A stretch of 64,000 nucleotides of DNA from UBA9715 sp964553375 (GTDB lineage: Bacteria > Actinomycetota > Coriobacteriia > Coriobacteriales > Eggerthellaceae): NCBI GenBank assembly GCA_964553375.1, contig CAZKKN010000003.1, positions 1-64,000 of the forward strand, written 5' to 3'. The notes under the pieces were generated by a model, which was not told the DNA's origin, did no database searches, and saw nothing but the letters and a program-made list of their open reading frames with translations. Shown in pieces: positions 51,694 through 61,969 of the stretch. A program made the position numbers and the translations under genes. Each line of letters starts with the position of its first letter. Position 1 is the first letter of the stretch.

Positions 51694-54042
51694 ATGCCAC
51701 AAAACGCACCTGTTAAGAAGAGCCCTGAAGGCGGCAATAACAACCGCAACATGATCATCTGGATCGTGGTGGCTGTCATCATCGCCGTTTTGGTGGGGCA
51801 GCAGTTCATGATGATGAATCAGGGAAGCGGTGAGGACAACCGCCCCACCGATACGCTCATCACGTCGGAGTTCTTGCAAGCCGTGGAGCAGAATCGCGTG
51901 GATTCCGTGGTCTATGATGCTCGCAATTACACGGTGACCGGCGTTTACTATCCTGCGGTAACCGCAGGCCAAACCGCCGTTGATGCCATCAATGGCGCAG
52001 TGGATGCCCTCAATACGCGTTTGGGGTCAGAGCATCCCGGCCTTGAGGGGATAACCACCCAGAGCCTGGAGGCCCAACCGCTCGGCGAGCAGCATAACTA
52101 CACCTCCACCTATGTCGGCCAGGAATCCTTGGCCGAGCTGGTGGCTCAGCACCCGCAAATCACCTACAACGTGGTGTTGCCCACCCAGTGGCTCGACATC
52201 GTGGGCACGCTTTTACCCTTCCTGCTCTTCGGTGCGCTCATCTGGATCTTCTTCGTGCAGATGAACAAGGCGAACAACCAGCAGATGGGCTTCGGCAAGA
52301 CCAAAGCGAAGAAAGCGCATGAGGAACGGCCCGATGTCACCTTCGCCGATGTGGCCGGCGTGGATGAGGCCGTGGAAGAGATGCAGGAGATCAAGGATTT
52401 CCTGGCAAACCCTGCGAAATACCAATCGCTGGGGGCGAAGATCCCCCGGGGTTGCTTGCTTGTGGGCCCTCCGGGCACCGGTAAGACGCTTCTGGCCCGG
52501 GCTGTGGCCGGCGAGGCCGGAGTGCCGTTTTTCAGCATCTCGGGTTCCGATTTCGTGGAGATGTTCGTGGGCGTGGGTGCTTCCCGCGTGCGCGATTTGT
52601 TCCAGCAGGCCAAAGAGGCGTCACCCTCCATCATCTTCATCGACGAGATCGACGCTGTGGGCCGTCAGCGCGGCGCCGGCTTGGGCGGCGGCCATGACGA
52701 GCGCGAGCAGACCCTCAATCAGCTGCTCGTGGAGATGGATGGCTTCGATTCCAACGATTCGGTGGTGCTCATCGCAGCCACCAACCGTGCCGACATCCTT
52801 GACCCGGCACTGCTGCGGCCGGGTCGCTTCGATCGCCAGATCGTAGTGGACGTGCCCGATGTGAAGGGCCGTGAGCGCATTCTGCAGGTCCATGCCGAGG
52901 ACAAACCCATCGGAAGCGATGTGGACCTTAAGAAGATCGCCGCGCTCACCCCGGGATTCACCGGTGCCGACCTCATGAATCTGATGAATGAGAGCGCACT
53001 GCTCACTGCTCGCCGCAACAAGAAGATCATCACCATGCAGGAGGTGAGTGAGTCCATGGAGCGCGTCATCGCCGGTCCGGAGCGCAAGGGCCGCGTTTTG
53101 GATGACGAGACCAAGACCACCATCGCCTTCCATGAGAGCGGACATGCCCTGGTGGGTCACACCTTGAAGCATGCCGACCCCGTCCATAAGATCTCCATCA
53201 TCTCCCGCGGCCGAGCCTTGGGCTACACCCTGTCCATCCCCGATGAGGACAAGGTGATGAATTCCTTAGGTGAGATGCGCGATCAGCTGGCAGTGCTCAT
53301 GGGCGGCCGCGTGGCCGAGGAGATCTATCGCGACGACATCACCACCGGTGCCAGCAACGACTTGGAGCGGGCTACGAAGATCGCCCGTGCTATCGTCACC
53401 CAATATGGCATGAGCCCTCTGGGCACCCAGGTGTTCGGCCAGCCCAACCATGAGGTGTTCCTGGGCCGCGATTACGGCAATACCCAGGATTACTCCGATG
53501 TGACCGCCAAGAGCATCGATGACGAGGTGGCGCGCATCATGAAGGAAGCCCACGACCGCGCCTACGAGATCCTCTCCAGCCATAGCGATCAGATGCATCT
53601 CATGGCCGGTGTGCTTTTGGAGCGCGAGACCGTGGAAGGCGAGGCCTGCCAGGCGCTTTTGGACAACAAGTGGGATGAGTACCTCTCCCATGAAGACGAG
53701 ATCATCGCACGCAAGGAAGCTGAAGAGGCAGCTGCTCGGGAGCGCGATGCCCGTTTGGCCGATCCCGATTGGCGCATCCATGAGCAGGCCCGTCTGGCTT
53801 CAAGCGAAGGCGGCGCCATTCCCCTGGAAGCCCAGCCTGTCTGGCCTGACCAGCCGCTCTATCAGCCAACCCCGCAGCAGGGCAACCCCGCTTATCCCGG
53901 TTATCCCCAGCAAGGCACCCCGGTAGACCCGGGCTATGCCCAGCCGGGTAATCCTGCCGATCCGGGCTACACCCAGCAGGTGCCTCCGCCCCAGGGCCCA
54001 AGCGGTCAAGACGGGGATTCTCAGGGAGGTCGGCCGAGATAA
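51694..54042 (+). CDS. ftsH: ATP-dependent zinc metalloprotease FtsH
   Basis: Membrane-anchored AAA+ protease for quality control of membrane and regulatory proteins. The 782-residue protein has helices at about 20-38 and 168-190 around an outer domain, Walker A GPPGTGKT at 258-265, Walker B IIFIDEIDAVG (about 311), the SRH region (about 355-375) and the zinc site H480-E-S-G-H484. After residue 690 a Pro/Gln/Gly/Tyr-rich tail contains near-repeats of GNPAYPGY, GTPVDPGY and GNPADPGY, not seen in most FtsH proteins. The stop overlaps the folP start (TAATG). Confidence 0.97.
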   Translation: MPQNAPVKKSPEGGNNNRNMIIWIVVAVIIAVLVGQQFMMMNQGSGEDNRPTDTLITSEFLQAVEQNRVDSVVYDARNYTVTGVYYPAVTAGQTAVDAINGAVDALNTRLGSEHPGLEGITTQSLEAQPLGEQHNYTSTYVGQESLAELVAQHPQITYNVVLPTQWLDIVGTLLPFLLFGALIWIFFVQMNKANNQQMGFGKTKAKKAHEERPDVTFADVAGVDEAVEEMQEIKDFLANPAKYQSLGAKIPRGCLLVGPPGTGKTLLARAVAGEAGVPFFSISGSDFVEMFVGVGASRVRDLFQQAKEASPSIIFIDEIDAVGRQRGAGLGGGHDEREQTLNQLLVEMDGFDSNDSVVLIAATNRADILDPALLRPGRFDRQIVVDVPDVKGRERILQVHAEDKPIGSDVDLKKIAALTPGFTGADLMNLMNESALLTARRNKKIITMQEVSESMERVIAGPERKGRVLDDETKTTIAFHESGHALVGHTLKHADPVHKISIISRGRALGYTLSIPDEDKVMNSLGEMRDQLAVLMGGRVAEEIYRDDITTGASNDLERATKIARAIVTQYGMSPLGTQVFGQPNHEVFLGRDYGNTQDYSDVTAKSIDDEVARIMKEAHDRAYEILSSHSDQMHLMAGVLLERETVEGEACQALLDNKWDEYLSHEDEIIARKEAEEAAARERDARLADPDWRIHEQARLASSEGGAIPLEAQPVWPDQPLYQPTPQQGNPAYPGYPQQGTPVDPGYAQPGNPADPGYTQQVPPPQGPSGQDGDSQGGRPR

Positions 54043-55361
54043 TGTGGCGTTGCGGAGCCTTCGATTTCGACGAGAGAATGCCCATCATCATGGGCATTCT
54101 GAATGTTACGCCTGATTCGTTCTCCGATGGCGGCCTTCACCCGGATGCCGATGCGGCCATCGCCCATGGCTTGGCCATGGTAAACGACGGCGCCCATATC
54201 ATCGATGTGGGAGGAGAATCCACCCGTCCCGGGAGCAGCGAGGTCGCTCCTGAAGAGGAGCTGCGGCGCGTCATCCCCGTTGTGGAGGGATTGGTTGCCC
54301 AGGGGATCTGCGTGAGCATCGACACGCGCCACTCCGCTGTGGCACAGGCCGCAGTGGATGCCGGGGCGAGCATCATCAACGATGTATCGGGTTTTCGTGA
54401 CCCGGCCATGAGGGAAGTGGCCTGCCGCTGCGATGCGGGTTTGGTTGTCATGCATATGCAGAGAACGCCCCAGACCATGCAGGATGACCCGGTCTACGAA
54501 GATGTGGTGGCGGAGGTGAGGGAATACCTCGCTCAGCGTGCAGATGAGCTGGAAGGCCTTGGCATCGCCCGAGATCGCATCTGCCTGGACCCCGGCCCCG
54601 GCTTCGGCAAGACCCCCAGCCAAACGATGGAGCTCGTTCGTAACATCCATGAGATAGCCCGCCTGGGATATCCCGTCATGGCGGCGCTTTCCCGGAAGAG
54701 CTACATCGGCTTCGCCTATGGCATCGACGATCCCCTCCAACGGGATGAAGCATCGGCTGCCGAGGCGCTCCTTGCCTGCGAGCAGGGGGCTACGGTGGTT
54801 CGCACCCATAATGTGGCGCTTACGGCGGCGGCTTTGAAGGACCTACGGCCGTTGGTGGTCTTGGGCTTGGGCTGCAATGTGGCCTTGGTGGCCGAGCCAG
54901 GGGAGGAGGAAGCCGGGAAGATCGCCCAGCTGAACCATGCTATAAGTCAGCTTTGCACGCTGCCCGACGCCCTCATCACCGATATATCAGGCTACTACCG
55001 TAGCAAGCCAGCTTATCTCGAGGATCAAGACGACTTCGTCAACGCCGTGGTGCTCATGCGCTGCGGCATCCCCCCGGCGGAACTGCTCAGCTACCTCCAT
55101 ACCATCGAGAACAGCCTCGGACGCGTGCGGGAGGTGGCCAATGGGCCCCGCACCTGCGATATCGATATCATCGACTATCAGATGTATGTGACCCAAAACG
55201 AGGTTCTCACGTTGCCCCATCCGCGGGCCCTTGAACGGGATTTCGTTGTGAAGCCCCTCGCTGAGCTGCGGCCCCATTTCGTCTTCGCTGATGAATCGCG
55301 CCTCGATGAGGCGCACCCCACCCTGGGCGAGGCCCAGCTTATCACCGATAACCGCTGGTGA
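54042..55361 (+). CDS. folP: Dihydropteroate synthase / HPPK bifunctional fusion (FolP-FolK)
   Basis: Two consecutive folate steps in one 439-residue chain. Residues 1-270 are dihydropteroate synthase: IMGILNVTPDSFSDGG (about 16), DVGGESTRPGS (about 53), SIDTRHSAVAQAA, LDPGPGFGKT (about 183) and a KSYIG segment with RTHNV. From about 275 the HPPK domain follows: LGLGCNV-like start, GYYRSKPAYLEDQDDFVNAVV, GPRTCDIDIIDY (metal-binding Asp pair) and LPHPRALERDFVVKPL. HPPK comes second, the reverse of the order in many eukaryotes. The start overlaps ftsH by one base. Confidence 0.92.
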   Translation: MWRCGAFDFDERMPIIMGILNVTPDSFSDGGLHPDADAAIAHGLAMVNDGAHIIDVGGESTRPGSSEVAPEEELRRVIPVVEGLVAQGICVSIDTRHSAVAQAAVDAGASIINDVSGFRDPAMREVACRCDAGLVVMHMQRTPQTMQDDPVYEDVVAEVREYLAQRADELEGLGIARDRICLDPGPGFGKTPSQTMELVRNIHEIARLGYPVMAALSRKSYIGFAYGIDDPLQRDEASAAEALLACEQGATVVRTHNVALTAAALKDLRPLVVLGLGCNVALVAEPGEEEAGKIAQLNHAISQLCTLPDALITDISGYYRSKPAYLEDQDDFVNAVVLMRCGIPPAELLSYLHTIENSLGRVREVANGPRTCDIDIIDYQMYVTQNEVLTLPHPRALERDFVVKPLAELRPHFVFADESRLDEAHPTLGEAQLITDNRW

Positions 55362-55373
55362 GAGGCGAATTTC

Positions 55374-56120
55374 GTGGAATTTCGCTTGAAGTGCTTCGAT
55401 GAGGTGGAATCCACTAACGTTGTGGTGAAGCAAGCCCTTGAGATGGGGGAGTCGGAGGGTCTTGTGGTGCGGGCTCGCACCCAAACGGGGGGTTACGGAC
55501 GCCAGGGGCGACGTTGGACATCCCCTTTCGGAGGTCTTTACCAATCGCTTCTGCTGCGCCCGGACCAGCCCCTCGATCGCTGGCCAACCTTGGGACTCGT
55601 GGTTGCCCTTGCCTGGGTGCATACCGTGGAAGCGCTCACCCAGGGTTGCTGTCCGGTTAAGGTGAAATGGCCCAATGACGTGGTCGTTGGCCAGGGCAAG
55701 CTCGTGGGTATCTCCTCTGAGGTCCATTGTGGCGGGATCTGCTTGGGCACGGGTGCGAATGTGCTGCGGACCCAAGATGCCTCCCTGGTTGTAGGCGGCA
55801 AGAACACACCGGCTTATCTCGACGATTTCCTGGAGGCGCCCCTGCGGGGCACCCCTTCGGCCATCGATGCTGCGGGGGACGGCTTTTTGGAGGAGTTCGG
55901 GCGGCTCTATGGGCGCTGGCAAGAAGAGGGCTTCGAGGGGTTCTCGGAGGAATATCGGAGCCATGATATCTTGTTAGGGCGCTCGGTTTCCTTAGTCAAC
56001 GCCCAAGGGGACCCTTTGGCGACGGGCGTGGTTGCGGGTATAGATGCCGGCGGCAATCTCCTTTTGGGTGGACCGGCGGGACAGCAGGCTTTCGCAAGTG
56101 GGGAAGTGCATATAATCTAA
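55374..56120 (+). CDS. birA: Biotin-[acetyl-CoA carboxylase] ligase
   Basis: Attaches biotin to carrier proteins by way of biotinyl-AMP. The 248-residue protein has EVESTNVVVKQAL (about 10), GGYGRQGRRWTSPFGGLYQS (about 39; the biotinyl-AMP loop), KVKWPNDVVV (about 98) and a short C-terminal SH3-like domain. It has no N-terminal helix-turn-helix, so it is the monofunctional class without repressor activity. The start is GTG at 55374, 12 bases after folP-folK, likely the last gene of the ftsH operon. Confidence 0.93.
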   Translation: MEFRLKCFDEVESTNVVVKQALEMGESEGLVVRARTQTGGYGRQGRRWTSPFGGLYQSLLLRPDQPLDRWPTLGLVVALAWVHTVEALTQGCCPVKVKWPNDVVVGQGKLVGISSEVHCGGICLGTGANVLRTQDASLVVGGKNTPAYLDDFLEAPLRGTPSAIDAAGDGFLEEFGRLYGRWQEEGFEGFSEEYRSHDILLGRSVSLVNAQGDPLATGVVAGIDAGGNLLLGGPAGQQAFASGEVHII

Positions 56121-56194
56121 GGTTTCAGCCGCAGATTACTTGCGTTTCGCAGGTTATTCCACAGATGCCCAATTATAAAGGTTGACCTGGGAAA

Positions 56195-56224
56195 TTGTTG
56201 TTTCAAGGCTTCTATTAGTATACA
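56195..56224 (+). promoter_or_regulatory. Predicted promoter of the M60 peptidase gene
   Basis: TTGTTG (56195-56200) and TATACA (56219-56224) are 18 bases apart, within an unusually A/T-rich stretch of about 150 bases after birA. Transcription would start near 56231, giving a leader of about 40 bases. Confidence 0.5.
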
Positions 56225-56272
56225 ATTCAGAAACAAATACTGGATAAGTATGCCGAAAGAACGGATAGTGCC

Positions 56273-59200
56273 ATGAAACGACATTTTACCCGAGCCCTTT
56301 CTTTAGGTGTCTCATTCATCCTCGCCGCATCCCTTTTCGGGATTCCCGGCATCGCTCTGGCGGAGGAGCCCTATATCTCCCCTGAAGCCCAAACCGCAGG
56401 CGCCGATGAGCTGATTGCGGCATCGGGCGTGAACCTCGGGGCCTCTTCTGCGGTCCAAAGATCCACTCCGGATGCCACTGAGGCGGAAGACGACGGTTCC
56501 TATTGGAACATCTTCGTCACCATCTCCGATACCCGACCCTTCGTGAATCGCGATACGGCCGGAAGCCCGGAGTACACCGTTACCCTGACCGGAGATAACG
56601 TGGGGCAGATCCCCTCTACGAAGACCTTGGCGCAAGATGCGCAGGGTGGCAAGGGCTGCTATGAGGACACTTACCTGTTCGCTTTCCTGGATGGTGCCTC
56701 CTATACCGTCACCGTGACCGATAGCGCCGACCCCTATGTGGGCTACACCCAGACCATCACCAAGCCCGCCGATGGCAAGGATTTCGAGATGCGGCTCATC
56801 GCCGGCAAGATCGAGACTCAGACGCTGCGGCCCAGCGGCTCCATCGTCTACGGTGATTTCAATGGCGATAACGCCGTGGATGGCAAAGACGTCTCCAAGC
56901 TCCTCGATGCCATCGAGGGCTACTCCGATGCCAGCTACGACCTGCTTTTGGATGGCGATGCCACCAATCTGGCCGACTTGCAGATCCTGGCCCAGCAGTT
57001 GGACAATCCGGCACCCACCTCGGATAACCATGTGGCCGTCACGCTTCCGGTGAACCCCGATGCCGACGATTCCGTTATCTCGGTCAGCGGCGGCACGGTA
57101 GTGAGCGATTTGGATAAGGCCGGCGTGACGCCCATCACCTCCGATAGCGTGGTGGATCTGGTGAACAATGAGAGCGCCGAGAAGGTGTTCGTCATGAGTT
57201 CGGCCAATGGCGCGCAGATCAGCGACATGAACCCCGTTTCCATGGAGATGAAGGACGTGCAGTCGTTCCTCACCTCCGATAAGGTGATCACCGACGGGCC
57301 CTCCGATGATTCCGCTACAGCCGAGCGGGACGTTTTCGTTTCGGGCATGCGCATCAACTCGTCGCCCATCGGAGCTGTCTCTGAGGGCTTCATCACTGCC
57401 ACCTACGAGGAAGACGGGGTGGAAAAGCAGATTACCGTGCCGTTCAGGGATGCCGTTCAAGATGAGCAGGCCTCGGTTTTCGCTCTGCGCTCCTTCGCGG
57501 ATGGCCCGGGTACCGAAGCCGCCTACGGGGCGAGCGCCGTGACGGGCTCCGCCATGGGCAGCCACGTCTCCAAGGGCGTGATCACCGTGAGCTTCGGTCG
57601 CCTCATCGCGGTGAAGAAGGTGACCCTTACCTTCACCAAGACCGAGGCCGTGGAAACCGATAGCGCCGATGCCCAGAGCCCAGAATTCAATCTGGCAGCC
57701 ATATCCTCGGTGGAATTCTTGAACGATACCGAGGAATTCGTCGGTGCGCCGGAGATGAACATACCCTCGGGGGTTCAGGCCATCTCTACGAAGGGCAAGT
57801 CCTTCGAGGTCTCGTGGGACCGGCAGCCCAATGTGACAGGATATGAGATCAGCGTTGAGGCCAAGGGCGCCCAGCAGGTGTTCTTTGTGAAGAACACCGC
57901 CGACGAGCGTCAGACCAAGACCATCGAGAGCTTCGCCGCCGGCAAGAAGGGCAAGGTGGAGAACAACGTCGAATACACCGTGCAGGTGCAATCGGTCAAT
58001 CAGAGCTGGCGCAGCGGCTGGTCTGATGCCCATAAGGTGACCCCGGTGGCCACCAAGGCACCCACGGCGCCGGAATACATCACGGCCGTGGGTAAATTCC
58101 GCTCCATCAAGGTTTCCTGGAAGGCCGTGGAGGATGCCGACACCTATACCATCTACTACCGCATCCATGGCTCCAACGACAACTGGAGCCGTGCCATCGG
58201 CATAGAGAACGTCTCCCATACGGTGATGAACCTCAGCGATAACACCGACTACGACGTGTATTTGACGGCCAGCAACGACATAGGTACCAGCGGCCCCTCT
58301 GCCATGCAGACGGCCCACACCGATTCCATCAACGCCGCTAAACTCCCCGAGTACAAACTGGTGAACACCAGGGATGAGCGCGGTCGCTACATCGATCACA
58401 TCGCAGGCGCTGCCCTTGGTTCCACCGGTGCCTCCATCGAAGGCAACGAGGAGTTCGATGCTGCTGGCACCAACAGCGTCATGTGCCTGTTCGACAACAA
58501 CTCCGCCACTTACTTCCAGGTGGGCGACTGGGATCTGGGCACGAGCTACAACGTGGGCAGACACGGCGTGAACGTGCGATTCGACTCCCCGCAATCCTTG
58601 GGCTTCATCTCCTTCGCCGCTGCCGCCGATAACGTGGGCTACAGCGGTGTGGCGGTGCATTACTACGATGAGGCGGGCGCCATCCATAAGGTGGAGGGTG
58701 CTACCATCGTTCAGCGCGACGGCGGGAACAACCGCCGCTACTCGCTGGTCGTGCTGCCTTATGAGATAGTGACCGACCACATCATAGTGGGCGTGCATCG
58801 CACCGATGGCGGTCGCGGCATCAACATGGCCGAGATGCATTTCCACGGCTACGACAGCGTTTACCATGACATCCTGGGCCTGTATGAGGACGATACCCAC
58901 ATCCAGCTGAAGCGCGCCCGCGATGACCAAGGCAACGTGATCGATGAGACGGCCGATCAGCGCACCCAGCGCTTGAAGCCGCTCATGGATGACCTCAGCT
59001 CGCGCCTTCAGACTCCCGATCCGGTCAGCGGTGAGTACTTCCCCCTGAAGGATCTGGCCGAATCCGAACTCGCCTATGCCTACAAGCTCCTTGAAGACGA
59101 GAACGCGGGCTTAAGCGATTCGGCTCAGCTCCATGCCACCATCTCCGATGCTTACGATTCGGGCAAGAATCTGGGTATCGGCGGCCTTAACGCCTGGCAG

Positions 59201-61966
59201 CCTTTGGGTCGCTCGGTCATGGCGGGCGAGACCATCGTGGTTTACGTGAATGCCCCCAACGCCCGCGGCTCCAAGTCCAAGATCGACCTTTATGTGGGTC
59301 AGAACATCGGCGAGTCCTCTAAGGCCCCGCGTCGCGTGGGCACCTTCCCCTTGGGACGCACGGTGTTCACGGTGCCTTCCGATGAATTCTTCTCCACCAA
59401 GACCACCGAGCATGGCGGCCAGCTCTACGCTCAGTACACGGGCAACAACCCCAATGAGCAGTGGAATGTGCGCATTCTGGGCGGCAATGAGATTCCCGTG
59501 CTCGACCTGTATCAGGTCACTGACGAAAACGAGCGCGCTGCCCGGGTTGATACCTATCTGACGGAGCTGGGGGAGCATGTGTCAGCAGGCAACCTGAGCC
59601 GCATCCACAACGAGAAAGACCATAAGGCGGGCACCTTGTCCATCGGTTACAGCGATCAGGACTGCATCGCCAATGCCACCGACATCATGCTGGATAAGAT
59701 CATGTTCTCCATCCCGGCTACGGCGGCTTGGTCGGCCAGCGGCAATGGCCAGACCGATTCATTCCTCCAGTCATTGGATGCCTATGATCAGATGATGGAG
59801 CTCTTCTATCAGCATAAGGGTCTCATGGATCCCGCTGACGACGCAGGCAATCCCACAGGTGCCACGGGAACCGATGTGGCTCCGGCCCGCCATTTGAATG
59901 TGAGGACCATGACGATGTTCACCGGCGCGTTCATGTACGCGGCGGGCAACCATATCGGCATCGGCTTCGGCTCAAGCACCGTGGTGGGCGGCAAGGTGCC
60001 GGTGGATGACACCACGCCCGGTGCCCAGGGGACCGGCACCTATGCCGGTTGGGGCCTTGCCCATGAGATAGGCCACAATATCAACGATGGCCGCTACGCC
60101 TATGCCGAGGTCACCAACAACTACTTCGCTCAGCTGACCCGCTCCATCAACACGAGCACCACGCGCTTCAAGTACCCGGCGGTCTTCGAGCATGTCACAT
60201 CCAACCCCACAGCCCATGGCGGCGGCGTATTCACTCAGCTGGCCATGTACTGGCAGCTCATGCTCGCCTACGATAACCACGAGCTCTCCGCGCTTTACAG
60301 CACCCTGGATCAGGTGAAGGCGAACCGCTTCTTCGCACGGGTGGATAGCTACGCTCGCAACCCCTCGTCGTTCACCGGTTCGGTGCCGCTCACCTTCACA
60401 TCCGAGCAGCAGAATATCATTCGCCTGGCCAGTGCGGCAGCCGAGCGCGATCTCACCGAGTTCTTCACCGCATGGGGCTTCATCCCCGATGCCACCTCCC
60501 GGCAGTTCATGGCTCAATTCAACACCGAGAACCGTGCCATCCAATATGCGGATGAGACGAGCGCCCATCGCAATGAGGTGAGCGGGGCAGCTGCGGCCTA
60601 TGCCGACCTGAGCGGGCAGGATGCGCTTACCGCTTCCGATGTCACTCTGAGCAAGAACGGCAGTGAGGTCACGCTTCACATCGATCCCTCCTTGGCTTCC
60701 CGCAGCGACATCCACGGCTTCGAGGTGACGCGTCTCACCTATGCCGCCGGTCAGCGCCAAAGCGAGGTCATCGGCTTCGTGCAGGAAGATGGCGGCGCTT
60801 ACACCTTCACCGACGATGCGGTGGATCTGGGCAATCGCTGCGTGAGTTACAGCATCTGCGCCATCGATAAGCACCTCAATCGCTCCAATGCCGTTGAGAC
60901 CCAGCAGGAGAAGCTGAACGGCAATGGCCGCTTGTCCACAGTGGGCTGGAGCGTCACCACCAACATGGATACCATCTCCGTGGATGATCCGGTGCAGGAT
61001 AGCGCCTATGACGAGGAGGGTCTGGAGTGCGAGCAGGAGGTCTCCCTGGCTACGTCGGCCATCGCCTCCATCTTCGACAGCAGCCGCGGCTATGTGGGCA
61101 AGACCGCCTCAGGCGATCCGCAGATAGTCATCGACATGGGGGCCGTGAAGGGCGTGGAGCATCTGGCCATCGAGCCGGTGGACGCCTCCCAGGCCATTCA
61201 GGGCTACCGGCTGGAGGTTAAGAACAGCGAAGCTGCCGACTGGAGCACCGTGTCCGAGGGCACCTTGGAATACAGCGACGGCGTTGCCCAGATCTACTTC
61301 CCTGAGGCCACCACCGATGGCAACGAGCCCTCCTATATCAATACCGAGAACGCCCGCTTCATCCGCCTTACCGCGCTTGGCAAGGGCACAGGGGAGGTCT
61401 CCCTGCGCGCCATCGATGTCTACGGTCCTTCGGGCGATGACATCGAACTGACCGAGGTTCAGCTGGAAGGCGAACCCTCGTCCATTCCCGCAGTGGGCCG
61501 CTTGAGCACCGATTTCATCTATGACCAGGGCCTCTATGAGAGCTCGGGTCATACCGATGGCTTCATCAAGGCCGGCTCCATCGTGTTCACTGGCTCCTTC
61601 AAAGGTAATCCCGCCTATAACACCATGGTGCTCTTCAACGACCGTGGGGCCATCGTGGGCGGTACCTACCAGACCGAGGCCGGTGAGATGCTGCGAGCCC
61701 AGCAGATCATCTTGGCGCCTCAGCCCAGCTTGGGATCCAGCTTCTCGGATACGGCCAGCGGCCGCTGGATCTATTGGATCGAGGATGCAAGCGAGCTCTA
61801 CGATGGCATGACCATCAGAGCCGAGCTCTACCGCGTCGATAACGCCTTCACCAACCAAGGGCAGCGCCTGGTTGCCGATTGCGCGGCCGTAGCCATAAAG
61901 CCGGCTTCCCAGCTGGATAGCATCACGTTCACCAGTGAAACCGCCGATCTGGATAAGCAGGCATAG
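56273..61966 (+). CDS. Secreted modular M60-family metallopeptidase with dockerin-like module
   Basis: A 1,897-residue exported protein. Order of parts: signal peptide (1-30, cut near ALA-EE); beta domain (about 75-188); dockerin-like module (190-244) whose first calcium loop D195, N197, D199, D203, D206 is canonical and whose second is shifted by one residue; an unassigned beta region (250-490); two fibronectin type III domains (about 498-685); a discoidin/F5-8C-like domain (about 694-880); the M60 peptidase (about 965-1410) with zinc motif HEIGH at 1264-1268 and E1279; a second discoidin-like domain (about 1550-1720); and a final beta domain. M60 enzymes cleave mucins and other O-glycoproteins. 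There is no LPXTG, membrane tail or S-layer domain. An anchored partner is encoded 3 bases downstream. Confidence 0.9.
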   Translation: MKRHFTRALSLGVSFILAASLFGIPGIALAEEPYISPEAQTAGADELIAASGVNLGASSAVQRSTPDATEAEDDGSYWNIFVTISDTRPFVNRDTAGSPEYTVTLTGDNVGQIPSTKTLAQDAQGGKGCYEDTYLFAFLDGASYTVTVTDSADPYVGYTQTITKPADGKDFEMRLIAGKIETQTLRPSGSIVYGDFNGDNAVDGKDVSKLLDAIEGYSDASYDLLLDGDATNLADLQILAQQLDNPAPTSDNHVAVTLPVNPDADDSVISVSGGTVVSDLDKAGVTPITSDSVVDLVNNESAEKVFVMSSANGAQISDMNPVSMEMKDVQSFLTSDKVITDGPSDDSATAERDVFVSGMRINSSPIGAVSEGFITATYEEDGVEKQITVPFRDAVQDEQASVFALRSFADGPGTEAAYGASAVTGSAMGSHVSKGVITVSFGRLIAVKKVTLTFTKTEAVETDSADAQSPEFNLAAISSVEFLNDTEEFVGAPEMNIPSGVQAISTKGKSFEVSWDRQPNVTGYEISVEAKGAQQVFFVKNTADERQTKTIESFAAGKKGKVENNVEYTVQVQSVNQSWRSGWSDAHKVTPVATKAPTAPEYITAVGKFRSIKVSWKAVEDADTYTIYYRIHGSNDNWSRAIGIENVSHTVMNLSDNTDYDVYLTASNDIGTSGPSAMQTAHTDSINAAKLPEYKLVNTRDERGRYIDHIAGAALGSTGASIEGNEEFDAAGTNSVMCLFDNNSATYFQVGDWDLGTSYNVGRHGVNVRFDSPQSLGFISFAAAADNVGYSGVAVHYYDEAGAIHKVEGATIVQRDGGNNRRYSLVVLPYEIVTDHIIVGVHRTDGGRGINMAEMHFHGYDSVYHDILGLYEDDTHIQLKRARDDQGNVIDETADQRTQRLKPLMDDLSSRLQTPDPVSGEYFPLKDLAESELAYAYKLLEDENAGLSDSAQLHATISDAYDSGKNLGIGGLNAWQPLGRSVMAGETIVVYVNAPNARGSKSKIDLYVGQNIGESSKAPRRVGTFPLGRTVFTVPSDEFFSTKTTEHGGQLYAQYTGNNPNEQWNVRILGGNEIPVLDLYQVTDENERAARVDTYLTELGEHVSAGNLSRIHNEKDHKAGTLSIGYSDQDCIANATDIMLDKIMFSIPATAAWSASGNGQTDSFLQSLDAYDQMMELFYQHKGLMDPADDAGNPTGATGTDVAPARHLNVRTMTMFTGAFMYAAGNHIGIGFGSSTVVGGKVPVDDTTPGAQGTGTYAGWGLAHEIGHNINDGRYAYAEVTNNYFAQLTRSINTSTTRFKYPAVFEHVTSNPTAHGGGVFTQLAMYWQLMLAYDNHELSALYSTLDQVKANRFFARVDSYARNPSSFTGSVPLTFTSEQQNIIRLASAAAERDLTEFFTAWGFIPDATSRQFMAQFNTENRAIQYADETSAHRNEVSGAAAAYADLSGQDALTASDVTLSKNGSEVTLHIDPSLASRSDIHGFEVTRLTYAAGQRQSEVIGFVQEDGGAYTFTDDAVDLGNRCVSYSICAIDKHLNRSNAVETQQEKLNGNGRLSTVGWSVTTNMDTISVDDPVQDSAYDEEGLECEQEVSLATSAIASIFDSSRGYVGKTASGDPQIVIDMGAVKGVEHLAIEPVDASQAIQGYRLEVKNSEAADWSTVSEGTLEYSDGVAQIYFPEATTDGNEPSYINTENARFIRLTALGKGTGEVSLRAIDVYGPSGDDIELTEVQLEGEPSSIPAVGRLSTDFIYDQGLYESSGHTDGFIKAGSIVFTGSFKGNPAYNTMVLFNDRGAIVGGTYQTEAGEMLRAQQIILAPQPSLGSSFSDTASGRWIYWIEDASELYDGMTIRAELYRVDNAFTNQGQRLVADCAAVAIKPASQLDSITFTSETADLDKQA

Positions 61967-61969
61967 AAG

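Noticed and set aside
56312..58930. 872-codon open frame on the minus strand
   Set aside because: It is antisense to the M60 peptidase gene, has a His/Val/Ile-rich composition with no domain, and reflects GC-rich codon structure.
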